DNA of 64,000 bases from Motiliproteus sp965230735 (GTDB lineage Bacteria > Pseudomonadota > Gammaproteobacteria > Pseudomonadales > Balneatricaceae). Made by a program: the position numbers and the translations under genes. Position 1 is the stretch's first letter, and each line of letters begins with the position of its first letter. The notes below the pieces were generated by a model. That model was given only the letters and a program-made list of their open reading frames with translations, made no database searches and had not been told where the DNA came from. Below, in pieces: positions 16,391-25,194 of this stretch. The stretch spans positions 496,001 to 560,000 of the forward strand of contig NZ_OZ246016.1 of assembly GCF_965230735.1 (NCBI RefSeq). Reading direction: 5' to 3'.

Positions 16391-17773
16391 ATGGAACCCA
16401 GGATGTTTCGATACTTGCCCCTGAAATGCTCCCTGACGTTGGTACTGCTGGCCAGTACCCAGGCGATGGCCGCACAGATCTCCGTATCGCCGCAGCAGTC
16501 GCTGCAGGCCGCTATCGACGCCAGCCAGAGCGGCGACCAACTGGTCCTTGAAGCAGGCACCTACCAAGGTAACTTCCTCATCGACAAACCGCTGACCTTG
16601 TCCGGCAGCAACGGCGTTGTGCTTGACGGCAACGGCGCCGACAGCACCCTGACCCTGAAGTCCGACGGGATCACGGTGGAGAATGTAAAAATTCAGAACT
16701 GGGGCGACGATTTGACCGAACTCGATGCCGGTATTTTCGTCGGCCGTGAGGCCACCGGCGCGGTGATCCGCAACAACTATTTTCACGGCACCACCTCCGG
16801 GATCTGGGTCGATGCCACCAAGGACATCCAGATTCTGAGCAACAAGATCGAAGGGAATCTGGATATCCGTTCCCAGGACCGCGGCAACGGCATCCATCTG
16901 TACGCGGTCGGCGGTGCGCTGGTGAAGGACAACGAGGTCTGGCATACCCGCGACGGCATCTATATCGACACCAGCAACGGTAACGAACTGAGCGGCAACT
17001 ACCTGCACGACCTGCGCTACGGCGTGCACTACATGTACAGTTACAGCAACAAGGTGGTCGATAACCACACCAAGAACACCCGTACCGGCTACGCGCTGAT
17101 GCAGTCCAAGCATCTCACCGTCGTCAACAACCGCTCCGAGGATGATCAGAACTACGGCATCCTGATGAACTTCATCACCAATTCCCGGGTGGAGCAGAAT
17201 ATCGTGCTCGGCGTTCAGACCGGTCGTAATCCGCACCTGAGACAAGGTTCCAACGCCATCAGCGGCGCCGAAGGCAAGGCGCTGTTCATGTACAACTCGG
17301 TGTTCAACGAGATCGTCAGCAACCAGTTCAACGAGAGTGATCTGGGTATCCACCTGACCGCCGGTTCCGAAGACAACGTCATCTCCGGCAACACCTTTAT
17401 CAGTAACAAAGAGCAGGTCAAATACGTCTCCAACCGCAAGCAGGACTGGTCCAAGGACGGTCGCGGCAACTACTGGAGCGACTACCTGGGCTGGGATATG
17501 AATGATGACGGTATCGGCGATACCCATTACGAACCCAACGACGGGGTCGACAAGCTGCTGTGGAAATACCCGGCGGTCAAGGTACTGCTCAACAGCCCGG
17601 CGGTAGAGACACTGCGCTGGGTGCAACGCCAATTCCCGGTGTTTAAGTCACCGGGCGTCTTCGACTCGGCGCCGCTGATGAACTCACCGTTCGACGGCAA
17701 TGGCGTACTGGTCGATCAACAGGGACAACGTCAACCGGCCCGGGCCGCGTCCGAGGAACTGACACAACGATGA
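16391..17773 (+). CDS. nosD: NosD, periplasmic copper-handling beta-helix protein
   Basis: NosD works with the NosFY ABC complex in maturation of the CuZ centre of NosZ. The 460-residue precursor has a Sec signal (MFRYLPLKCSLTLVLL, ending near AMAAQ) and a right-handed parallel beta-helix of repeated Asn/Gly-rich turns, for example GIYIDTSNGNELSGNYL and SNKVVDNHTKNTRTGYALM, the CASH-domain pattern. The start is uncertain between ATG 16391 and ATG 16403, because neither has a good ribosome site. The stop overlaps the nosF start (ATGA). It is separated from nosZ by a terminator and an opposing gene, so nosDFYL needs its own promoter, which I could not pin down. Confidence 0.93.
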   Translation: MEPRMFRYLPLKCSLTLVLLASTQAMAAQISVSPQQSLQAAIDASQSGDQLVLEAGTYQGNFLIDKPLTLSGSNGVVLDGNGADSTLTLKSDGITVENVKIQNWGDDLTELDAGIFVGREATGAVIRNNYFHGTTSGIWVDATKDIQILSNKIEGNLDIRSQDRGNGIHLYAVGGALVKDNEVWHTRDGIYIDTSNGNELSGNYLHDLRYGVHYMYSYSNKVVDNHTKNTRTGYALMQSKHLTVVNNRSEDDQNYGILMNFITNSRVEQNIVLGVQTGRNPHLRQGSNAISGAEGKALFMYNSVFNEIVSNQFNESDLGIHLTAGSEDNVISGNTFISNKEQVKYVSNRKQDWSKDGRGNYWSDYLGWDMNDDGIGDTHYEPNDGVDKLLWKYPAVKVLLNSPAVETLRWVQRQFPVFKSPGVFDSAPLMNSPFDGNGVLVDQQGQRQPARAASEELTQR

Positions 17774-18684
17774 CAAGCGCAACCCCAATCGTACAACTGA
17801 GCCAGGTCGAGAAGCACTACCAGGGTGTCCATGCCCTCAAAGGGCTCGACCTCGATATCCACCAGGGCGAGATCCTCGGCCTGTTCGGCCATAACGGTGC
17901 CGGCAAGACCACCACCATCAAGCTGATCCTCGGTCTGATCGAAGCCACCAAGGGTCAGGTCCGGGTGTTTGGGGAAGACCCCACCCTGTCCGAGGCGCGC
18001 ACCTCGCGTCGCAAGCTCGGCTTCCTGCAGGAAAACGTGGCCTTCTACGATCAGCTCACCGGTCTGGAAGTACTGAGCTACTTCGCCAAGCTCAAGAGCG
18101 TGCCCAAATCCCAGTGCCGTTCGCTGCTGGAGCAGGTTGGCCTCAGCCATGCCGAAAACCGCCGGGTCAAAACCTACTCCAAAGGGATGCGTCAGCGTCT
18201 CGGTCTGGCCCAGGCGCTGTTGGGCGACCCGAAGCTGCTGCTGCTGGACGAGCCCACCGTAGGCCTCGATCCGATCGCGACCCAGGACTTCTACCAGCGT
18301 TTGGAACAGCTCAAAGCTCGCGGCTGTACCATTATCCTCTGCTCCCACGTGCTGCCCGGGGTCGAAAAATATATCGACCGTGCCCTGATCATGGGCCGCG
18401 GCAGCCTGCTGGCCGAAGGAGATCTGCACGACCTGCGCGACAAGGCCAATCTGCCGATGACACTGCGATTGGACGGCGAGATCGAACTGCCTGAGGGACT
18501 GCGGGAATACCAGGACAGCAACGATCCGAACAAGCTGACCCTGCCGATCCAGCACAAGATGAACGTACTGCAGACCGTGATGGCGCTGCCGGGTCTGGAC
18601 AACCTCGACCTGCACCTGCCCACCCTCGAAGATCTCTACACCCATTTCACCGGCACCCTGCAGATGGAGGCTGAACAGCGATGA
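17770..18684 (+). CDS. nosF: NosF, ABC transporter ATPase
   Basis: This is the 304-residue cytoplasmic ATPase that drives the NosDFY copper-site assembly machine. The Walker A motif is GHNGAGKTTT near residue 40, the signature is YSKGMRQRLGLAQ, and Walker B is LLLLDEPTVGLDP. The last 100 residues form the usual helper domain. It overlaps nosD by ATGA upstream and nosY by ATGA downstream, which indicates translational coupling. Confidence 0.95.
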   Translation: MTSATPIVQLSQVEKHYQGVHALKGLDLDIHQGEILGLFGHNGAGKTTTIKLILGLIEATKGQVRVFGEDPTLSEARTSRRKLGFLQENVAFYDQLTGLEVLSYFAKLKSVPKSQCRSLLEQVGLSHAENRRVKTYSKGMRQRLGLAQALLGDPKLLLLDEPTVGLDPIATQDFYQRLEQLKARGCTIILCSHVLPGVEKYIDRALIMGRGSLLAEGDLHDLRDKANLPMTLRLDGEIELPEGLREYQDSNDPNKLTLPIQHKMNVLQTVMALPGLDNLDLHLPTLEDLYTHFTGTLQMEAEQR

Positions 18685-19508
18685 ACGCCATTTTGACTGT
18701 ATGCGCCAAGGAATTCCGCGACGGCCTGCGTAACCGCTGGATCATCGCCATCACCGCCATCTTCGCGCTGCTGGCGATCGGCCTGGCCTATTTCGGCGCT
18801 GCGGCCGCCGGTCGGGTGGGGTTTACCTCGCTATCGACCACCATCGTCAGCCTGGCCAGCCTGGCGGTCTTCATCATCCCATTGATCGCGCTGATGCTGT
18901 CCTACGACGGCGTCGTCGGCGAGGACGAAAACGGCACCCTGCTGCTGTTGATGACCTATCCGCTGTCACGCTGGCAGCTGTTGCTGGGTAAGATGCTCGG
19001 CCACGGCGCCATCATGGCGTTCTCGACCCTGGTCGGCTTTGGTGCGGCAGCACTGATTATGGGCTCGTTCTCCAGCAATACCGGCTGGGGCGAGCTGATC
19101 ACCGCCTTTGCGATCTTTATCGTCTCGGCGATTCTGCTGGGCTGGGTATTTATCGCCTTCGCCTACATCATCAGCACCTTGGTATCGGAGAAATCCAAGG
19201 CCGCCGGTGTGGCGCTGATCGTCTGGTTCCTGTTCGTACTGGTGTTCGACCTGGGTCTGCTGGGGCTGTTGGTCGGCACCGAAGGTGATGTCGATGCCGA
19301 GCTGTTCCCCTATCTGCTGCTGCTGAACCCGACCGATATCTTCCGTCTGGTCAATATCAGCTACTTCGCCAGCGAGCAGATCACCGGTCTGATGGCGATT
19401 GCCCAACACGTTAAATTCTCCACCAGCGCCTTGCTGGCGGCGATGCTGGTGTGGCTGGCCGTGCCGGTCAGCATCTCACTGATGATCTTCAACCGCAGGA
19501 GTCTGTAA
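18681..19508 (+). CDS. nosY: NosY, ABC transporter permease
   Basis: This 275-residue integral membrane partner of NosF has about six hydrophobic helices. It begins MNAILTVCAKEFRDGLRNRW, a typical ABC-2 permease start, and contains DENGTLLLLMTYPLSRWQLL. It lies between nosF (ATGA overlap) and nosL (TAATG overlap). Confidence 0.94.
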   Translation: MNAILTVCAKEFRDGLRNRWIIAITAIFALLAIGLAYFGAAAAGRVGFTSLSTTIVSLASLAVFIIPLIALMLSYDGVVGEDENGTLLLLMTYPLSRWQLLLGKMLGHGAIMAFSTLVGFGAAALIMGSFSSNTGWGELITAFAIFIVSAILLGWVFIAFAYIISTLVSEKSKAAGVALIVWFLFVLVFDLGLLGLLVGTEGDVDAELFPYLLLLNPTDIFRLVNISYFASEQITGLMAIAQHVKFSTSALLAAMLVWLAVPVSISLMIFNRRSL

Positions 19509-20011
19509 TGAACTCTCGACTGCTGGCCGTACTGCTGGTCGCCCTGTTGGGGCTGACCGGCTGTCAAGAAGACACCCCCGAAACCCTGGCGGCGCAGAAG
19601 GCGATCGCGATCGAAAGCGGTGAAGAGTGCCACCTGTGCGGCATGATCATCAGCAACTACCCCGGCCCCAAAGGCCAGCTGTACGAGCGTGGTGACACCC
19701 GCACTCACAAATTCTGCTCGACCCGGGATATGTTTGCCTACCTGCTGGATCCGGAGCACAAGCACAATATCCAGAGTGCCTTCGTCCACGATATGGCGGT
19801 CAGTCACTGGGACCACCCGGATGAAGAGACCTACATCGATGCCCGCACCGCCTGGTATGTGGTCGGCAGCTCCAAGAAAGGGGCGATGGGTCCGACCCTG
19901 GCCAGCTTCTCCGACGAGAAAACCGCCAAAGCCTTCATGAAAATGAACGGCGGCAATCTGTACAGCTTCGACCAGTTGGACTTGGATCTGCTGTCACAGA
20001 TGGGTTTTTAA
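19508..20011 (+). CDS. nosL: NosL, copper-binding outer-membrane lipoprotein chaperone
   Basis: NosL is a Cu(I) lipoprotein that supplies copper for NosZ maturation. The 167-residue precursor carries a lipobox, LGLTGC, so Cys 20 would be lipidated. The conserved copper motif is ECHLCGMII, and further family blocks are HKFCSTRDMFAYLL and DARTAWYVVG. The start is the ATG at 19508, overlapping the nosY stop; the open frame extends 57 bp further upstream inside nosY without a reason to use it. Confidence 0.95.
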   Translation: MNSRLLAVLLVALLGLTGCQEDTPETLAAQKAIAIESGEECHLCGMIISNYPGPKGQLYERGDTRTHKFCSTRDMFAYLLDPEHKHNIQSAFVHDMAVSHWDHPDEETYIDARTAWYVVGSSKKGAMGPTLASFSDEKTAKAFMKMNGGNLYSFDQLDLDLLSQMGF

Positions 20012-20032
20012 GCCGGGCCTGAAGGAAACTGT

Positions 20033-20053
20033 CGGCGCCCAGGACAGGCGCCG
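20033..20053. terminator. hairpin between convergent nosL and cytochrome c gene
   Basis: CGGCGCC and GGCGCCG form a 7 bp GC stem around a 7 nt loop, 22 bp after nosL and 36 bp beyond the end of the convergent cytochrome gene. No T run follows. Confidence 0.35.
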
Positions 20054-20088
20054 CAGGAGCTTGCACCGATCGGCGCAAGAACGACTAC

Positions 20089-20388
20089 TTACTTGAAAGT
20101 AGTGATATGCACGATGGCGGCACGCAGCTGCTCATCGGTGCAGCTCATGCAGGTGCCCATCGGCGGCATCGCATTCAGGCCGGCCTTGGCGCTGGCCAGC
20201 AGGCCATCGACCCCACCCTTGGCATCCAGACGCGGCTGCCACAGATTCTTATCGCCGGCCATCGGGCCGATTCCGGTACCATGGCAAGCCATGCAGTAAG
20301 TGTTGTAGGTGGCAACGCCATCATCGGCCTGAGCCGTGGCGGTCATCGCCGCGCCGGCCAGGCACAGCAGAGTCATCAGTTTTTTCAT
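20089..20388 (-). CDS. cytochrome c5-like periplasmic electron carrier
   Basis: This 99-residue precursor has a signal peptide ending near ATAQADD and one haem c site, YCMACHGT. A second Cys pair near the C terminus (MPPMGTCMSCTDEQL) is the disulfide of the cytochrome c5 family, and the Met in that loop is the likely axial ligand. The neighbourhood suggests a role in electron supply to NosZ, but this is inference. It is convergent with nosL and divergent from the CusF-like gene. Confidence 0.88.
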   Translation of the reverse strand: MKKLMTLLCLAGAAMTATAQADDGVATYNTYCMACHGTGIGPMAGDKNLWQPRLDAKGGVDGLLASAKAGLNAMPPMGTCMSCTDEQLRAAIVHITTFK

Positions 20389-20566
20389 AGTGAGTTTCGA
20401 TAGTTGAGTTTTTTAGTTGGATAAATCAGGGCGGCCAGCTTACTGAACTGCCTGCAGACGGTGGATGACCCATATCAATTACTTCGCCCTACATGGTTGT
20501 ATATTTTACCCTCTGCCCAACCTTCTCAAATCAAGAACCATAATCAACTCCAGAGAGACATTAGCC

Positions 20567-20956
20567 ATGAAGAAATGCCTCACCGCTCTCGCCCTGTCTG
20601 CCCTGCTGGGTGTGACCGGCACTGCCCAGGCCCACTCCCACAGCGATCACGGCCACAAGCAGAGCGAAGAAAAAGCCATGGACCACAGCAAGATGGATCA
20701 CGGCAAAATGAATCCCTCCAAGATGAAGATGTCGGACAAGCCGGTCCCGGCGGTCGGGGTGATCAAGGACATCGACCACAAGGGCTACGTCAAGGTCTAC
20801 CATGAGCCGATCGAAGCCTGGGGCATGGGCGCGATGCAGATGAAGTTCAAGCTGGCACCGTCGATCGATGCCCACAGCCTCAAGGTCGGTCAAAAGATCG
20901 AATTCATGACCAAGACCGAAGGCATGGGCAAGTACCTGATCACCGAGATCAAATAA
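20567..20956 (+). CDS. CusF-like periplasmic copper-binding protein
   Basis: This 129-residue secreted protein has a signal peptide ending TAQAHS. A His/Met-rich linker follows (HSHSDHGHK and repeated DHSKM / DHGKM units), then a small beta-barrel of the CusF type at about 60-129. The Trp and Met positions GAMQMKF and EAWGMGAM resemble the Cu(I) site, and the fold ends in KYLITEIK. It would bind or ferry Cu(I) in the periplasm. Its place beside nosL points to copper supply or protection for NosZ. The start is the ATG at 20567; the frame extends 102 bp upstream with no supporting site. Confidence 0.82.
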   Translation: MKKCLTALALSALLGVTGTAQAHSHSDHGHKQSEEKAMDHSKMDHGKMNPSKMKMSDKPVPAVGVIKDIDHKGYVKVYHEPIEAWGMGAMQMKFKLAPSIDAHSLKVGQKIEFMTKTEGMGKYLITEIK

Positions 20957-20995
20957 GCCTGCCCAAGAGCTCCTGACAAACAGCTCCCGGAAAAC

Positions 20996-21021
20996 AAAAA
21001 GCCCGCACTTGCGGGCTTTTT
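20996..21021 (+). terminator. intrinsic terminator after the CusF-like gene
   Basis: An A run, GCCCGC / GCGGGC around ACTT, and five T residues lie 39 bp after the gene. The flanking A and T runs make it usable from both strands. Confidence 0.9.
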
Positions 21022-21047
21022 CGTTTCAGACTGCGACCAGATCTCGG

Positions 21048-21872
21048 TTATTCGATCACGATCGGCCCCAAGCCGTGCAGATCGGCGTAGCGCTTGAGCC
21101 GTCCGTCTCGTTTGATCGCGGCGACGAATTGATCGATGCGCGCCAACCATTGTGGCTGCCCTTTGGCGACCGCATAGGCATACTGGAACTTCTCCCCCGC
21201 CGCCTGTTTTGGGGTCAGTAGCCGTGCCCAGTCGAAGTTCTTCAGCATCTTCTGGCCATAGGGATAGTCGGTGATAAAGACATCGGCACGGCCCGACTGC
21301 ACCTCCGCCTCGCGCTCGTAAGGCTTCTGCACCACACTCAACTCGGCGTGCTTAAGCTGGCGTCGCATCTCGGTCTCCATGTAGGTGCCGCGCTGAACGC
21401 AGACCACATGGCCGGGTTGATCGATCGCCTCCCAGCTATCAATCGCCCCATGGGTCTTGGTCGTCAGGCCATACATGCCGCTGGCCAGGTAGGGCGCACT
21501 GAAATCGATCCGCAGCATCCGCGCCTCGGTACGCCCCACACCAAACATCGCGATATCGCAGGCATCCGCTTCGATATCATCCATAAAGCGGCCGAAGTGG
21601 GTGTTCACATAGCGCAGCTCCACCCCCAGTTCCCGAGCCAGCTCCGCCGACAGATCGATGTCGATACCTTCAAGCCGGCCACTCTTGGGATTACTGAAGG
21701 AGATCGCGAAGTAACCGGGCCAGATACAGACCCGCAGTTCGCCACGCTGCTGTATCTGCTGCAGGCGGTCATCGCCCTGCGCCTGGCCGATACTGCTCCA
21801 TGTCATAAATATGCAAAACAACCAACCCAACTGCTTGGTGCGACTGCACAATAGGTGATAAATTGCGCCCAT
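21048..21872 (-). CDS. solitary periplasmic amino-acid-type solute-binding protein
   Basis: This 274-residue protein has a signal peptide (about 1-31, ending near IGQAQGD) and a bilobed SBP_bac_3-type domain: LRVCIWPGYFAISFSNPKSG, GIDIDLSAELARELGVELRY, DIAMFGVGRTEARMLRIDFS and YGLTTKTHG. The start is the ATG at 21872 with AAGGA six bases before it. No permease or ATPase gene is adjacent. It diverges from a membrane GGDEF-EAL gene with 159 bp between starts, so it may feed a transporter elsewhere or present a ligand to a sensor; the latter is speculation. Confidence 0.8.
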   Translation of the reverse strand: MGAIYHLLCSRTKQLGWLFCIFMTWSSIGQAQGDDRLQQIQQRGELRVCIWPGYFAISFSNPKSGRLEGIDIDLSAELARELGVELRYVNTHFGRFMDDIEADACDIAMFGVGRTEARMLRIDFSAPYLASGMYGLTTKTHGAIDSWEAIDQPGHVVCVQRGTYMETEMRRQLKHAELSVVQKPYEREAEVQSGRADVFITDYPYGQKMLKNFDWARLLTPKQAAGEKFQYAYAVAKGQPQWLARIDQFVAAIKRDGRLKRYADLHGLGPIVIE

Positions 21873-22031
21873 TCTTAGTCCTTGTAACCGCTGTGGCTTT
21901 TCAAAGGCCGCATCATGCATAGGGATATTGGTTGAGTCAATTCGCCGCACCAGCGACCCGCGTATTTACTCCCCTGATAGCCGGAAGCCGACAACCAATC
22001 GGCTGTGAAGTACACCGATTGTTAGAGCGCC

Positions 22032-24755
22032 GTGGTCAAGGAAAAACGTAGCCCCGGGGTTATCCAACCCCATTTCGCCGTCACCCTGTTCACCCTGCTG
22101 ATTGCCGGCGGTTGTCTGGCACTGATGCTGTTCGTGTTGCAGCACGGCGAAGCGCGCGCGATTCGCGAGCTGGAGGACCGAACCCAGCTGCTGGCCCATA
22201 CCCTCGAAGGCTCGGTGATTCGCAGCACCCAGGATGCGATCAGTCGGTTGCAAAGCATCGATAAGGCCCTGGAATTCGACCCGTCGCTGCTGAGCCGAAA
22301 CTCCAACGACCTGAGCCAGGTACTGCGCGATACTCTGGCATTGGCCCCCAGTCTGCGCGAAGTGATGATTCACGACCCCAACGGCAACTGGGTCGCCTCT
22401 TCCAGCCGACGTCCCCCGCAGCAGCCGACCAAAGCCGCCCGCTGCGCCGACCAGTTGGCCCTTAACAATCAACTCGGCTATCTGATTCAGGCGCCCGTCA
22501 GCGGGCGCTATCTGGGCAGTGCCGACAGCGGCGGCAGCCTGCAGCATATCCCGGTCTGCGTCGATATCCACACCGCCGAAGGGTTGCCGTTGGCGCGGAT
22601 TACCGGGGCGCTGAATCCGGATTACCTGCGTGAACTGTTTCGCCCGGCCTACGAGTTCTATCCGGTCACCGTTGAGTTGCGCCACTACCACGGCTTTCTT
22701 CTGGCACAGGCCGGGTCGGTCAGATTGAGTGACGACCCGCAACCGCGTCAGGAGCTGGTCGAACAGGCGCTGAGCCAACGGGACTTTGGTCTGTTCCAGC
22801 AAATGCTGGATTCCGGTTCCGGCAAGCCGCCGCAACCGCTGATCACCAGTTACCGCTCGACCTCCCCGCTGCCGCTGGTGATCACCGTCAACCTCGATCA
22901 GCACCAGGGATTGGAGAGCTGGCGCAAAGCCCAGCAGACCATCATCCTGGTCTTTATCCTGCTGATCCTGCTGGTGTTGATCGGTGGGACGCTGGTCAAT
23001 ATCGCCCTGCGTCGTAAGCAACGCCTGGAGGATGAGCTGCAGATGCTGACCACCGCCATCAGCAGCGCCGCCAACGCGATCTTTATCACCGATATCAAGG
23101 GCCGTATCCAATGGGTTAACCGCGCCTTTGAAAAGCTGACCGGCTGGCATGCCGACGACATCCAGGGCCAAACGCCGAAGGTGTTGAGTTCCGGCGAACA
23201 TGACTCGCAGTTCTTCCAGCAGATGTGGCAGTCGATCACCCAGGGCAACACCTGGCGCAATCACGTGGTCAACCGCACTCGCCGCGGCGAACGGATGGTT
23301 ATCGAACAGACCGTCACCCCGATCCGCGATCGGCATGGCCGCTTGAGCCAATTTGTTGCCGTCCACGAAGACGTTACCGCCCGGATCAACGCCGAGAACC
23401 GGGTTAAATACCTGGCCCAACACGACACCCTGACCGGCCTACCGAACCGGCTGACCTTTATCGACAAGCTCGATCACAAGCTCAGCCAGCAGAGCCAGCG
23501 TAAGCTGATTGTGTTCTTTATCGATCTGGACAACTTCAAGAGCATCAACGATACCCTCGGCCACCAGGCCGGCGACGATGTTCTGAGAATTTCGGCCGAG
23601 CGGATGCTGCAGGTGCTGCCCGGCAATTCGCTGCTATCGCGACTGGGTGGTGACGAGTTTGCGGTGATGCTCGAAAGCCTCAGTCAGCAGGGGCCACTGC
23701 AAACCCTGGTGGAGGCGTTGTTGCAGTCGCTGTGCCAACCGATCGAGCTGGAGGCGGGCCATTTCACCCTGTCGGCCAGCCTCGGTATCACCTGGGGGAC
23801 TCCGGGTCAGGATCAGGCCGCCACCCTTCTCAAACAGGCCGATCTGGCGATGTACCGAGCCAAACAGAACGGCCGCAACGGTTTCAGTTTCTTTGATGAA
23901 GCGATGGATTACCGGATGCATCGCCACGTCACGCTGGAGCAGAATCTGCGTGACGCCCTCAATCACGACGATCAGTTCCATCTCTGCTTCCAGCCGGTGT
24001 TTGCTAGCCACAGCCTGCAGCCGGTCTCACTGGAAGCGCTGATCCGCTGGCAGAACAGCCAGGGCGACTGGGTCTCTCCGGCCGAGTTTATTCCCGTCGC
24101 CGAAGATTCCGGGCTGATCGTCGAGCTGGGACGCCGACAGTTGCGCTATCTGTTTCAGCGCCTGGAAAGCTGGAAGGGGGGGCCGCTTGAAGGTCTTCGC
24201 GTCAGCATCAACATCTCCACCGTGCAATTGGCGCGGGACAAGATCGCCGAACGTCTGCTGCGGCATCTACGCTGGAGTCAAATCCCGACCGATCGACTGA
24301 CGGTGGAGATCACCGAAACGACCCTGATGACCCCGAATCAGCAGCTGCGCGACAACCTGGCAATTCTGCACCAGCACGGGGTCTCACTGTCGATCGACGA
24401 CTTCGGCACCGGCCACTCATCACTCAGCTATATCAGTCAGTTGCAGGCAACCCAGCTGAAGATCGACCGCTGCTTTATCGACGGGATCGGTAAGCGCCAG
24501 AGCGAAGAGGCCGTCATCCAGGCTACCCTGGCACTGGCGAATCAACTCGGCATCCAGGTGGTCGCCGAAGGGGTCGAGACCGAGCAGCAGCTGGCCTTCC
24601 TGCGCCAGCAGGGTATCGATCTACTGCAGGGCTATCTGCTGGCCAAACCGATGTTCGAACCGCAACTGCTCGACTTTATCCGCCAGCAACAGAATGTCGA
24701 TGAGACCGAAATCCCGGCAGCGGCAGCCCAAAACCACGCCAACATACCCGGTTGA
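22032..24755 (+). CDS. membrane-bound PAS-GGDEF-EAL cyclic-di-GMP protein
   Basis: This 907-residue protein makes and/or breaks cyclic-di-GMP. A first membrane helix at about 15-37 and a second at about 298-325 enclose a periplasmic sensing domain of about 260 residues. A PAS domain follows at about 335-450, with AIFITDIKGRIQWVNRAFEK. The GGDEF domain has an intact RLGGDEFAVML motif near residue 537. The EAL domain has EALIRWQ near 667, DDFGTGHSSLSYI and VVAEGVETEQQ. Both catalytic motifs look complete, so the net activity cannot be predicted. The start is a GTG at 22032 with a poor ribosome site, so a nearby alternative is possible. Confidence 0.9.
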   Translation: MVKEKRSPGVIQPHFAVTLFTLLIAGGCLALMLFVLQHGEARAIRELEDRTQLLAHTLEGSVIRSTQDAISRLQSIDKALEFDPSLLSRNSNDLSQVLRDTLALAPSLREVMIHDPNGNWVASSSRRPPQQPTKAARCADQLALNNQLGYLIQAPVSGRYLGSADSGGSLQHIPVCVDIHTAEGLPLARITGALNPDYLRELFRPAYEFYPVTVELRHYHGFLLAQAGSVRLSDDPQPRQELVEQALSQRDFGLFQQMLDSGSGKPPQPLITSYRSTSPLPLVITVNLDQHQGLESWRKAQQTIILVFILLILLVLIGGTLVNIALRRKQRLEDELQMLTTAISSAANAIFITDIKGRIQWVNRAFEKLTGWHADDIQGQTPKVLSSGEHDSQFFQQMWQSITQGNTWRNHVVNRTRRGERMVIEQTVTPIRDRHGRLSQFVAVHEDVTARINAENRVKYLAQHDTLTGLPNRLTFIDKLDHKLSQQSQRKLIVFFIDLDNFKSINDTLGHQAGDDVLRISAERMLQVLPGNSLLSRLGGDEFAVMLESLSQQGPLQTLVEALLQSLCQPIELEAGHFTLSASLGITWGTPGQDQAATLLKQADLAMYRAKQNGRNGFSFFDEAMDYRMHRHVTLEQNLRDALNHDDQFHLCFQPVFASHSLQPVSLEALIRWQNSQGDWVSPAEFIPVAEDSGLIVELGRRQLRYLFQRLESWKGGPLEGLRVSINISTVQLARDKIAERLLRHLRWSQIPTDRLTVEITETTLMTPNQQLRDNLAILHQHGVSLSIDDFGTGHSSLSYISQLQATQLKIDRCFIDGIGKRQSEEAVIQATLALANQLGIQVVAEGVETEQQLAFLRQQGIDLLQGYLLAKPMFEPQLLDFIRQQQNVDETEIPAAAAQNHANIPG

Positions 24756-24816
24756 TCGCTAACCGTAGGCCTTTTCACTCCGCGCATCCGACACAGATGT
24801 TGCAAAATTTACCCGC

Positions 24817-24836
24817 CGTTATATTCTACGGAGAAT
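24817..24836 (+). promoter_or_regulatory. possible ModE-type site upstream of the mod operon
   Basis: CGTTATATT at 24817-24825 resembles one half of the ModE operator. It is followed by ATTCT-ACGG-AGAAT, a 5 bp dyad, about 22 bp before the modE start. The second half-site is poor, so this is tentative. Confidence 0.35.
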
Positions 24837-24858
24837 CACGAATACCCCGAGAATTGAT

Positions 24859-25194
24859 ATGGAATATCGTCTACATGGCCGGGTCTGGATTGAGGGCCCC
24901 GAAGGGACGTTTTTGGGCTACGGTCGCGTCGTCCTGTTGGAGCGAATCCGCGATCACGGATCAATCCGTGCCGCGGCCCGCTCGATGGAGATGTCTTACC
25001 GCCATGCCTGGAAACTGGTCGACTCGATGAACCGCCAGAGCCGCGAACCGGTGGTCGAAAAGAGCACCGGAGGACGCGGCGGCGGTGGCGCCAAACTGAC
25101 CGAATCGGGCCAACGGGCGGTCGACTGCTTCTGGCAGGCCTACCAGGATTACCGCGACTACCTCAGCCACCGTTCGGCCAGCCTGGATCTGTAG
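24859..25194 (+). CDS. ModE-like winged-helix regulator lacking the molybdate-binding domain
   Basis: This 111-residue protein corresponds only to the N-terminal DNA-binding half of ModE: GRVVLLERIRDHGSIRAAAR, MEMSYRHAWKLVDSMN and GGRGGGGAKLTESGQ are the family blocks. The Di-MOP molybdate-binding half is absent, so the protein ends soon after the winged helix and cannot sense molybdate in the usual way. Stand-alone domains of this kind are known in other proteobacteria. Its stop codon directly abuts the modA start, so it is the first gene of the operon. Confidence 0.85.
   Translation: MEYRLHGRVWIEGPEGTFLGYGRVVLLERIRDHGSIRAAARSMEMSYRHAWKLVDSMNRQSREPVVEKSTGGRGGGGAKLTESGQRAVDCFWQAYQDYRDYLSHRSASLDL

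Noticed and set aside
20463..20480. possible FNR box before the CusF-like gene
   Set aside because: GATGA and ATCAA half-sites are present but separated by 5 bp rather than 4, and the first half is poor.
21966..23423. 485-codon open frame on the minus strand
   Set aside because: It is antisense to the GGDEF-EAL gene with intact catalytic motifs.
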